In this document: positions 8,476-15,660 of the stretch, in pieces | Position numbering within the stretch: the first letter of the stretch is position 1 | How the letters are laid out: each line of letters opens with the position of its first letter | Assembly: GCA_003158735.1 (NCBI GenBank) | Contig: PMLB01000386.1 | Coordinates: forward strand, 21,806-63,770 | Reading direction: 5' to 3' | DNA length: 41,965 bases | Origin: Myxococcales bacterium | GTDB taxonomy: Bacteria > Myxococcota_A > Polyangia > Fen-1088 | Notes under the pieces: model-generated | Database searches by the model: none | What the model was told of the DNA's origin: nothing | What the model saw: only the letters and a program-made list of their open reading frames with translations | Translations under genes and position numbers: made by a program

Positions 8476-9222
8476 ATGGCTGAGGCACAAGAGAACTCGG
8501 TGCTGACGTCTCTCAAGGAACTTCGCAGGCAGGAAGAGGAGCGGGTCAGCCAAGAGAAGGCAGAGGCTGCGGCAAAGGCAGAGGCTGACCGGCGGGCGAA
8601 AGAGGAGACCGAGCGACGGGCGAAGGAAGAGGCCGAGCAGGCGCGCCGCGAGGAGGAGAACCGCAAGAAGCGCGTCGAAGATGAGAAGCTGGCGCGTGAG
8701 CGCGAGGAAAAGCTGCGCGTCGAGGAAGCCGAGCGCCGGGCGCGTATCGATGCTGAGATGAAGCTGCAGCACGAACGCATGCGGCTCGAGGTTCAGGCCA
8801 AGGCGGCGGTTCAGGCCAAGCCCGCGCCCAAGGGCCTCATCATCGGCATCGTGATCGGCGTGTTGGTCATCGGAGCGGGCGTGGTGGCGAAGATCAAGTC
8901 GGACCACGCGGCCGCCGAGGCACAGGCCAGGATTGTCGCCCAGAAGGAACGCGACGAACTGGTGCGCAAGCAACAGGAACAAGAGATGGCTTTCCAGGCA
9001 CAGATTGCCAAGCTGACCAAGCAGCTAGGCGAGGCCAAGAGCGATGCCGACCGCGAGGCGCTGAGGCAGCAGATTGAGCTGGCCAACTCGCGTCGTGCGG
9101 CCAGCGGCACCGCCAGCCACGCGCGATCTCCGAAGGAGACCTCGGCCAAGCCCGAGGCGCCGCAGAAGTTCATCAAGGACAAGAAGAAGATCTCGGACGA
9201 CCCGCTCGACGGGCTCCAGTAG
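8476..9222 (+). CDS. Coiled-coil protein with internal membrane helix and ENSVLxSL motif
   Basis: A 248-residue protein. Residues 6-13 read ENSVLTSL. A long highly charged Glu/Arg/Lys coiled coil (about 15-112) follows, then one membrane helix (about 120-138, GLIIGIVIGVLVIGAGVV), a second coiled coil (about 145-205) and a Lys-rich tail ending ISDDPLDGLQ. Topology is probably N-terminus in, with the second coiled coil in the periplasm. No enzyme domain is visible. The ATG at 8476 is preceded by AAGGAG. The ENSVLxSL motif matches one in the GltJ-like protein, which hints at a shared partner. It may act as a scaffold or polar/envelope organiser; that is inference only. Confidence 0.78.
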   Translation: MAEAQENSVLTSLKELRRQEEERVSQEKAEAAAKAEADRRAKEETERRAKEEAEQARREEENRKKRVEDEKLAREREEKLRVEEAERRARIDAEMKLQHERMRLEVQAKAAVQAKPAPKGLIIGIVIGVLVIGAGVVAKIKSDHAAAEAQARIVAQKERDELVRKQQEQEMAFQAQIAKLTKQLGEAKSDADREALRQQIELANSRRAASGTASHARSPKETSAKPEAPQKFIKDKKKISDDPLDGLQ

Positions 9223-9295
9223 GCTTCGGCGGACGTGGTTTTTCCATGTTGCGAACGGCCCCTCTTGCGGCCGGAGCCGTGGTAAAAATGCCGCC

Positions 9296-9862
9296 ATGAG
9301 CGGCCGTGAGCTTTTTGAACGAAACCGGGCTCGACTCCTCGATCTGCTCAAGCAGCTCGCCTACGAGGAGCGCGAGGTCATCCTCGCGTCGGGGCAGAAG
9401 AGCAATTTCTACATCGACTGCAAGCAAGCCGTGTTGAGCGCCGAAGGCCACTTTTTGGTGGGTTGGTTGTTCAACCGGGTAATTGCCGAGCATGCCCCCG
9501 AGGTGGAAGCCGTGGGGGGATTGACCATGGGCGCCGACCCGCTGGCCTCGGCGGTGGCCACGGTCAGCTACCTGGGCGGGCGACCGCTCGACGCTTTCTA
9601 CGTGCGCAAAGAGGCCAAGGGCCATGGCACGGGACAGTGGTTGGAGGGACGCAAGCTGCTTCGGCCTGGGATGCCGGTCGCCATCCTTGAGGACGTGGTG
9701 ACTACGGGCGGCTCGGCTCTCAAGGCGATCGTGCGCGCGCGCGAGTTCGGCCTCAAGGTCAGCCTTATCCTCGGTCTGGTGGACCGCGAGGAAGGTGGCC
9801 GCGAGGCATTGCAACGGGAGGCGCCGCTGCATACTCTCTTCCGACGGAGGGAGTTCATCTGA
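9296..9862 (+). CDS. pyrE: Orotate phosphoribosyltransferase
   Basis: Cytosolic enzyme of pyrimidine synthesis that transfers ribose-5-phosphate from PRPP to orotate to make OMP. The 188-residue product has SGQKSNFYIDCKQ near residue 32, GGLTMGADPLA, FYVRKEAKGHG, and the PRPP-binding loop ILEDVVTTGGSALKAI near residue 135. The frame is open upstream to 9074 only as a shadow of the coiled-coil gene; the ATG at 9296 gives the usual family start and length. Its TGA overlaps the ATG of the next gene by one base (TGATG), so the lipoprotein gene is probably translationally coupled. Confidence 0.96.
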   Translation: MSGRELFERNRARLLDLLKQLAYEEREVILASGQKSNFYIDCKQAVLSAEGHFLVGWLFNRVIAEHAPEVEAVGGLTMGADPLASAVATVSYLGGRPLDAFYVRKEAKGHGTGQWLEGRKLLRPGMPVAILEDVVTTGGSALKAIVRAREFGLKVSLILGLVDREEGGREALQREAPLHTLFRRREFI

Positions 9863-10500
9863 TGCCAGCGCGGAGGACGCGGGGGTTTGCCTTGGCCTGT
9901 GCTGTGGCGCTGGTCGGGTGTGCCCAGTCGGCTTCCAAGTCTGTCAATTTTTCCGACGCCACTCGCAACTATCGGCCGTCGGACTATTCATCGGTTTACG
10001 AAAGTTGGACACGACACGCGAAGCTGTGGCAGGAGGTGGGCACAGTCATCGAAGCGTGGGCGACCTACAAGAGCTGGGATTTTCGCCAGGCCTATGTGTC
10101 GTACTACGCCAGCATCTATGACTTGTCGGACAGCGATCGCGCCACGCTCCTGCGCTCGCAGCTCGAGGCGTCGCGGGCCAGTCACGAATTCCATGTGGCG
10201 GTACAGATGACCACCGACAAGTGGAACGATCTCGATCGCAAGAATTCGCCCTGGCGGGTCACTCTGCTGGACGCCAGCGGGGGCGAACTGGGGCCCACTT
10301 CGATCCAGGCGGTGAAGCTACCTGAGCTGTACGAGAGCCAGTTCTACCCCAGCCGCACCGAATTCACGCGCACCTATGAGATCAGCTTCGCCCGCACCGG
10401 CAGCGGCGGGCAGCTTTTTTCGGGCCCGGCAAGCGGTCGTCTCGTCTTGCGGTTTGCCAGCCCTGCGGGTCGGATTGAGCTAGTCTGGGATTCGAAGTAG
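9862..10500 (+). CDS. Putative lipoprotein of unknown function
   Basis: A 212-residue protein with a lipoprotein signal peptide: basic start (MPARRTRG), hydrophobic core, and lipobox VALVGC with Cys20. The mature part is rich in Trp and Tyr (YESWTRHAKLW, WATYKSWDFRQAYVSYYA), then a beta-rich second half ending in ELVWDSK. I do not recognise the family. The start codon overlaps the pyrE stop. It probably sits in the outer or inner membrane facing the periplasm. The next gene converges from the minus strand after 51 bases. Confidence 0.8.
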   Translation: MPARRTRGFALACAVALVGCAQSASKSVNFSDATRNYRPSDYSSVYESWTRHAKLWQEVGTVIEAWATYKSWDFRQAYVSYYASIYDLSDSDRATLLRSQLEASRASHEFHVAVQMTTDKWNDLDRKNSPWRVTLLDASGGELGPTSIQAVKLPELYESQFYPSRTEFTRTYEISFARTGSGGQLFSGPASGRLVLRFASPAGRIELVWDSK

Positions 10501-10551
10501 GAATTGTGCCGGCCGTTCGGAAAGCTGCGTCGGAGATCTGATAAGGGGGGC

Positions 10552-12951
10552 TTAGGCGTGTCGCTTGGATGGCCTGCCGCCGGGCGAGATCTTCCCGTTT
10601 CGTTTGCTGGCAGGCTCATCGAGGTCAGCAAAGTTGTCCTCGGTCTCGCGCTTGTAGAGGTCGGCCTCGCGGGCAAAGAAGTCGCTCTCGATGGCGCTGA
10701 AGGCACCGCTGATGCGACGCTTGCCGGTCTGCGCTGCGCTGTCGTCTGACGAGCGGGGCGTCGGCCGGGCGGCGGCAGGGGCGGTTCGGTCGTCACTGGT
10801 TCCGCGGACCTGGCCTTGGCCCGAGCCTGCGCCCTGGGAAGTGGTTCGTGGCTCGGTCGCGTCGCCCAGCCCGTGCGTCGTTGCGGTCACCGACTCAGGC
10901 TTGGGCTCTTCGAGCTTCTGCACCTCCGCCACCAGGGCCGGATCGAGTGCGACGGAGATGCGCTTCGCGGAAGTCTTGAGCGCGTTTGCCGACCAGCGCG
11001 AGGACGACGAAACGGAAAGCGTGCCGGTTACCCTGGCGGCGTGGCCTGACTTTGGTGAGGCGGAGGCCCCCACGGGGGGCGCGGCGCTGCTGGCGTCAGA
11101 CGGTGCAGCCATGGGCGGCGGGCCAAATTCAGCCTGCAGCGGCCCTGCTGACGTCGGGGGACCGATGGGTGTGGTGGCCTTTTCCAGGCGGCCGAGCTCA
11201 GCCGCCAAGACAGGATCGAGCTCGACGGAAACGCCCTTCTTCATGCTCTTGGCTGAGCCTGATCGCTGCGCAGGAGCGACAGAAAGGGTGCCCGTCATCC
11301 TCGCGGTACTGGCCCCATCGCCTGGGCTGGTCCCGGCCGTCACAGTTTGCGCAGCTACGGAAGATGCCGCCAGAATGACCGACGGTGGGAGGGAAACGAC
11401 AGGTGAAGCCATCTTCGCAATCGAGTTGGTCTCGGAGGGTAGCCCTGGATCGACCTCGATGGAATTGCCACTGCCCGTGACACGCGGGCCCCTGTTTGAG
11501 CGTTGTTGCCCAGAGGAGGGAGCTACCTGCAGTGTGCCGGTCACACGACCGCTGCGTACCGGAGATTCAGCAGGCACTGACTCGACCGGAACCGCAGCTG
11601 AGGCTGGCGCGGGTGCGGCTTCCACGAGGGCCACGTCGATGGTAACCGAGGGCCGGTCTCGCCTGTCAGACTTGACCTGACGTCGGTCAGCGGCCACGCT
11701 CACGTCAATGCTGCCGGAGGCCCTGGCCGTGCTTGCCCCGGCAGCTTGCGCGAGAGACGCTGCAGCGGTGCCAGGCGCGCCAGCCGCTGGCGTCCCGGCC
11801 ACCGCCCTGCCGACGATGGGCGTGCCCAGGGCCGGCGTCTGAATCGCTGCGCGCCGTTGGCCTTTTCGGCGATTCGGCTCTCCGCTGCGCACGTCGGCTT
11901 GACCGAGGCGTAGGGGCGTCGGTCGTTGCGACAAGGGAAGCACCTGGCTGTCCTCGGAACTCGCGATGCGGGCCGTTTCCCAGAACTTCTCCAAGGGTGG
12001 GGTGGGCGCGGGGGAGCTCTCCTGGGGCTGGCACCGGGTCAACCCGCCGAGATCCACCAGGCGGGTGAGGATGCGTACGGTGTCGAACACGCGGAAGGGG
12101 CTCTCGTCGATGATGTCAGTGAGTGTGCGTCGTCCATCGCACAGACGAAGCACCGGCGTGACTTCGGAGGGCACCGTGGACTTGGCCAGCTTGTCTTCGT
12201 TCTTCCCGTACACCGACGAGGCAGGCCCGATTCCTTGCATAGCGTGGGTGTAGTCGCGCACAAAGCGTTCCGCCTCGTCCATGATCTGGTCAAATCGCTG
12301 GTTGAACTGTGTCCGTCGGGCCACGGCGCGCAGGCGCAACTCGATCTTGGCGTCTTCCCACAGCAGGAGATGGTGAATGGCGGGCGGGCCTTGCAGCGAC
12401 CCCAACTGGGCTCCAGCTATCTCGCCCTCGGAGAACAGGATCTCGCCCCGACGATTCGCGCGTTCGACTTGCAGCACACCCGAGCGCAGCAGTCCACTCA
12501 TCACGCGGATGAGAGAGAAGAATCCAAATTCGGCCAGCGAGCCGTCGATTCTTGCCTCGCGGCCTTGCGCTTGCGCATCGTGGTCGTCCAGCGACACGAG
12601 AATTCGGCTGGCCGCGATCACGTCACGTACAAAGACCGGCGTGGGCAGAAAATCGATCGACCCGCATTCGAGCACGCTTGGGCGCAGGCTGGCAGGGCCG
12701 AGCACCAAGAGAGGCAGGGTGCGAGTTTCTTCGCTGGCGCGAAGCTGGCGAAGCAGTGTCAGGGTTTTGTGGTAGGGCGCGCGCGCGGCAACCACCGCGA
12801 TGTCCGCAGCCGACGCCTTGATCAGGAAAGCCGCTGTTTCCGGAGCCGCGCACGCGGTGCTGCGCCAGGAAACGCCCTGGAAGCCGTAGACAAGCGATTC
12901 GAGTCCCTTGAGATCTGAGTCAACCAGTAGCGCTGCGAATGTGCGGGCCAT
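10552..12951 (-). CDS. DUF4388 (PATAN) protein with degenerate receiver domain and repeated tail
   Basis: A 799-residue cytoplasmic signalling protein. Residues 1-125 look like a response-regulator receiver (LLVDSD at strand 1, then a Rossmann-like pattern). The phospho-acceptor Asp is absent (IAVVAARAP) and the conserved Lys is Thr (IDFLPTPV), so it is a pseudo-receiver. Residues about 130-340 match DUF4388/PATAN (IDGSLAEFGFFSLIRVM, GEILFSEGEIAGAQLG). The rest is Ala/Pro/Ser-rich with three units of R(V/M)TGTL followed 24-28 residues later by (V/L)DPxL, near residues 468, 550 and 640. It ends with RISGAFSAIE and an FFAREADLY segment. Such proteins are frequent in Myxococcota and their partners are mostly unknown. 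The ATG at 12951 starts the receiver strand. tRNA-Cys lies 140 bases upstream on the same strand. Confidence 0.82.
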   Translation of the reverse strand: MARTFAALLVDSDLKGLESLVYGFQGVSWRSTACAAPETAAFLIKASAADIAVVAARAPYHKTLTLLRQLRASEETRTLPLLVLGPASLRPSVLECGSIDFLPTPVFVRDVIAASRILVSLDDHDAQAQGREARIDGSLAEFGFFSLIRVMSGLLRSGVLQVERANRRGEILFSEGEIAGAQLGSLQGPPAIHHLLLWEDAKIELRLRAVARRTQFNQRFDQIMDEAERFVRDYTHAMQGIGPASSVYGKNEDKLAKSTVPSEVTPVLRLCDGRRTLTDIIDESPFRVFDTVRILTRLVDLGGLTRCQPQESSPAPTPPLEKFWETARIASSEDSQVLPLSQRPTPLRLGQADVRSGEPNRRKGQRRAAIQTPALGTPIVGRAVAGTPAAGAPGTAAASLAQAAGASTARASGSIDVSVAADRRQVKSDRRDRPSVTIDVALVEAAPAPASAAVPVESVPAESPVRSGRVTGTLQVAPSSGQQRSNRGPRVTGSGNSIEVDPGLPSETNSIAKMASPVVSLPPSVILAASSVAAQTVTAGTSPGDGASTARMTGTLSVAPAQRSGSAKSMKKGVSVELDPVLAAELGRLEKATTPIGPPTSAGPLQAEFGPPPMAAPSDASSAAPPVGASASPKSGHAARVTGTLSVSSSSRWSANALKTSAKRISVALDPALVAEVQKLEEPKPESVTATTHGLGDATEPRTTSQGAGSGQGQVRGTSDDRTAPAAARPTPRSSDDSAAQTGKRRISGAFSAIESDFFAREADLYKRETEDNFADLDEPASKRNGKISPGGRPSKRHA

Positions 12952-13033
12952 TTTTCTGCTGGAAAGCCAGGACCGAGAAGCCGACCGAATCCAGTATAAC
13001 CAGAGAGTGGAGCCAGCACACGCTGATTAGGTC

Positions 13034-13081
13034 GTGACGGGCCTACACGGACGGGTGCGCGTAGTGTGTGATCCCCGTCAC
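13034..13081 (-). repeat. Inverted repeat just downstream of tRNA-Cys
   Basis: Eight-base arms, GTGACGGG (13034-13041) and CCCGTCAC (13074-13081), are separated by 32 bases. On the minus strand it begins 10 bases after the tRNA 3' end, so it could stop or process the tRNA transcript. No T-run follows, so a standard intrinsic terminator is not supported. Confidence 0.4.
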
Positions 13082-13090
13082 TCTTTCTTG

Positions 13091-13162
13091 AGGTGCCGCC
13101 CGGATTTGAACCGGGGAATAAGGGTTTTGCAGACCCTTGCCTTACCACTTGGCCACGGCACC
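13091..13162 (-). tRNA. tRNA-Cys (GCA anticodon)
   Basis: Read on the minus strand, a 72-base cloverleaf folds. The acceptor stem pairs GGTGCCG with CGGCACC. The anticodon arm is AGGGT-CTGCAAA-ACCCT with anticodon GCA. The T arm contains GGTTCAAATCC, and the discriminator base is U, as expected for cysteine. The CCA end is not encoded. It stands alone between the DUF4388 gene and the hydrogenase-like operon. Upstream on the minus strand, TAGATA may serve as a weak -10. Confidence 0.96.
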
Positions 13163-13369
13163 GGACTTCCTCGCCCGCGTATCTAGCACAAACTCAGCGG
13201 AAAGCGGCAAACCTATCTCTGGGCTTGCCGAGCGGGCCGCGCAACTGGCGGTCGGTCTGCACGGGTGAAGGGGGTCGCGATGCCTGAACATTTGAGTAGC
13301 CGCGGCCATGGCTCGCAAGAGGGGCGAGCGCGGCCTGTGGCGCTCCCGAGCGGAGCCGAAGGTCAGGGG

Positions 13370-14119
13370 CTACTCGATACGGCCTAGCAGGCGGAGCAAT
13401 CCGTCGAGGATGGTGAGCGGGTGGGGCGGACAGCCGGGAAGGTAGAGATCCACAGGAATGTCAGCCGGGATGCCGTCCCCACAAGTAGATGAGCCAGCAA
13501 ACGGGCCGCCGCTGATGGCGCAGGCGCCGGCGGCGATCACCAATTTGGGTTCCGGCACCGCTGCCAAGGTCTCGCGCAGAGCCAGCGCCATGTTCACCGT
13601 GATCGGCCCTGTGACCACGACGCCGTCGGCGTGGCGGGGTGAGGCCACAAATTGAATCCCGAAACGCCCGATGTCGTAGACCACGATGCCGGTGACGTTG
13701 AGGTCGGCCTCGCACGCGTTGCAGCCTCCGGCCGAAACCTGGCGTAGCTTGAGAGAACGGCCGAAGATCCTGCGCATCTTTCGGTCAAGCGCGGCGGCTA
13801 GCCTCATCTCGCGGCCGGAAAGCAGCAAGTCGCCTCGCGTGCGTGCGGCGAGTCGGAAGTCGTTGGTGAAGCTGATGGCGCCTTGGTCACAGGCCGCGGC
13901 GCAGGCGGGGCAGAAGAGGCAGGCGCCCAGATCCAAACGCAGCGGATCGGTCTTGATCGCTGCGGTTGGGCAGGCATCCGCGCAGCCACGACAGCCAGCC
14001 TGGCAGCGAGATGGGTGGAGGGCGGGCCGGCCGCGGAATCGCGGTGGTAGCTCGCTCTGACCTTTGGGAAAAGCGATCGTTCGGTAACCTTGGCGAAGTC
14101 GCTCCCACAGACGACGCAT
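13370..14119 (-). CDS. Ehr/hydrogenase-4-type small subunit fused to a 2x[4Fe-4S] ferredoxin
   Basis: Last gene of the operon, 249 residues. The N-terminal part is ferredoxin-like with two four-Cys clusters (C39, C43, C46, C50 and C67, C70, C73, C77). The rest is the NuoB/HycG-type 20-kDa subunit with its four [4Fe-4S] cysteines: GGCNACEADL (C133, C136), GACAISGGPF (C199) and PGCPPHP (C230). It thus combines HyfH-like and HyfI-like functions, passing electrons along three iron-sulfur clusters towards the large subunit. The first cluster spacing is CxxxCxxCxxxCP, one residue longer than the common form. The ATG at 14119 overlaps the TGA of the upstream gene by one base. It faces the cytoplasm. 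Confidence 0.9.
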   Translation of the reverse strand: MRRLWERLRQGYRTIAFPKGQSELPPRFRGRPALHPSRCQAGCRGCADACPTAAIKTDPLRLDLGACLFCPACAAACDQGAISFTNDFRLAARTRGDLLLSGREMRLAAALDRKMRRIFGRSLKLRQVSAGGCNACEADLNVTGIVVYDIGRFGIQFVASPRHADGVVVTGPITVNMALALRETLAAVPEPKLVIAAGACAISGGPFAGSSTCGDGIPADIPVDLYLPGCPPHPLTILDGLLRLLGRIE

Positions 14120-15660
14120 CAGAGATCGTGCCCCGCGTACGACAGGTTGAAGCTCTTGTTGCACAGCGGGAAGTCGGAAATCTGACCGCCCCGCATGGCC
14201 AGGGCCAGACCCAGCCAATTGTGAAAGGAAGGATCGACAACTTTGTACGCGGCGAGATGGCCTCTGTCGTCGGTAGCCGCCATATGCGCGATCTCGCCCC
14301 GCCAGCCCTCGACCAGGGTGACCGCCAGCGCGTGCGGGCGGGCTTGGCCAAGGGCGACGTTCCGGGCGCCGTCGGGCAACGTCTCCACCAGCTCGCGAAC
14401 CGAGGCAATCGAGTGGTCGGCTTCGCCTCGTCGGATCTGGGCTCGTGCCATCACCCCGCCCGAGGACGTGGCGGCGGGCTCGATGCTCGCACGACGGTAG
14501 ATTCCCGCAGGATGGTCACGCCGCACGTCGCGGTCACAGCCGCTGGCGCGGGCCGCAACGCCCACCAAGCCGAGTGTCTCGGCCATGGCGGTGGTCACCA
14601 CGCCGGTACCCTCGAAACGCGATACCACGGCCGAGCTTTGGAAAACCACGTCGGCAATGTGGCGCAGATCGGTGCCAGCGGCCCGCAGGCGTAGCAGAAA
14701 GGCTTCGCGGCCCGCCACCGGCAGGTCGAAACGCACGCCGCCCGGGATGACCAGGCCGCGGCCAAAGCGGCTGCCACAGATCTCCAGCGAGAGATTGAGA
14801 AACTCGCCGCGCAGTCGGCCGAACCAGGAGGCGCCGGGCAGGTAGCCCACGTCGTTGCATAGGGCGCCGAGATCGCCGACGTGGTTGGCCAGTCGCTCCA
14901 GCTCCAGCGCGATGCCTCGCATGGCCTCGGCTTGAGGCGGCGGCGCGGTGCCGGTCAGGGCCTCCATCGCCATGGCGTACGCCATGGCGTGACCGACGCT
15001 GGTGTCGCCCGCAATGGTCTCCGCGATGACCAGACGGCGCGCCGGCGACGAGTGGAGCAACAAGGCTTGGGCGTCCCGGTGTTGGTAGCCGAGCTGGATC
15101 TCCAGGTGCAGGACGGTCTCGCCGTGACACTGAAAGCGGAAGTGGCCGGGCTCGATGATGCCGGCGTGCACGGGGCCTACCGCCACTTCGTGGATTCCGG
15201 GGCCGTCCACCCGGAAGAAGGGATACCCGTCGGGACCCACGCGTGCGTCGCAAGGCCCTTCTAGTTCGGCGTGACGGCGGAGAGGCTTGGGCCAGGGGTG
15301 GCCTTCGGGAACAATGCCGTGTTCTTCCAGGATCTCGCGCTCGAAGGCCTGGGCCTGCGGCAGGTCCGGCGTCAACGCTGGGTAGCGATTGTCGAGAGGA
15401 ACGTCGGTGCAGAGCAAGCCGAGGAGTTGGCTCTTATCGTCGGCGAGCACGGCGAGCAGCACCCGGCCGGGCGTCCGTCCAGGCAGGACCGCTATCGCGG
15501 CCAGCCGCGCTTTGGCCGAGCAAGCACTGAGAACCGCCCGTCGAAAGCTGTCCATCGATACCGAGGGGACATCAAATCGTGCAACGGCTTCGCCGTTGCG
15601 GACGGCGCGCATGGGCGGGGCCATGGCCGAGGGAAGTACCGTGCGCGCGTCGCCGTCCAT
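14119..15660 (-). CDS. Large subunit (fused NuoC/NuoD-like) of an Ehr-type complex, NiFe cysteines missing
   Basis: A 513-residue homologue of HycE/HyfG. The first 120-150 residues are NuoC-like (FEREILEEHGIVPEGHPWP). The remainder is NuoD/large-hydrogenase-like (EVAVGPVHAGIIEPGHFRF, LHLEIQLGYQHR). Catalytic NiFe hydrogenases carry two CxxC motifs. Here the first site reads ETIAGDTSVGHAMAY (about residues 213-230) with no Cys. The second, C-terminal site reads DFPLCNKSFNLSY with one Cys near residue 497. It therefore cannot hold a normal NiFe centre and fits energy-converting hydrogenase-related (Ehr) proteins. The ATG at 15660 overlaps the preceding TGA by one base. The long open frame upstream of it overlaps the preceding gene and is a shadow. 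Confidence 0.88.
   Translation of the reverse strand: MDGDARTVLPSAMAPPMRAVRNGEAVARFDVPSVSMDSFRRAVLSACSAKARLAAIAVLPGRTPGRVLLAVLADDKSQLLGLLCTDVPLDNRYPALTPDLPQAQAFEREILEEHGIVPEGHPWPKPLRRHAELEGPCDARVGPDGYPFFRVDGPGIHEVAVGPVHAGIIEPGHFRFQCHGETVLHLEIQLGYQHRDAQALLLHSSPARRLVIAETIAGDTSVGHAMAYAMAMEALTGTAPPPQAEAMRGIALELERLANHVGDLGALCNDVGYLPGASWFGRLRGEFLNLSLEICGSRFGRGLVIPGGVRFDLPVAGREAFLLRLRAAGTDLRHIADVVFQSSAVVSRFEGTGVVTTAMAETLGLVGVAARASGCDRDVRRDHPAGIYRRASIEPAATSSGGVMARAQIRRGEADHSIASVRELVETLPDGARNVALGQARPHALAVTLVEGWRGEIAHMAATDDRGHLAAYKVVDPSFHNWLGLALAMRGGQISDFPLCNKSFNLSYAGHDL

Noticed and set aside
11926-12918. 330-codon open frame opposite the DUF4388 gene
   Set aside because: It covers the receiver and PATAN coding sequence in the opposite direction and has no recognisable motifs.
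13034-13081. Intrinsic terminator after tRNA-Cys
   Set aside because: There are good 8-base arms but a 32-base loop and no T-run on the minus strand, so I list it only as an inverted repeat.
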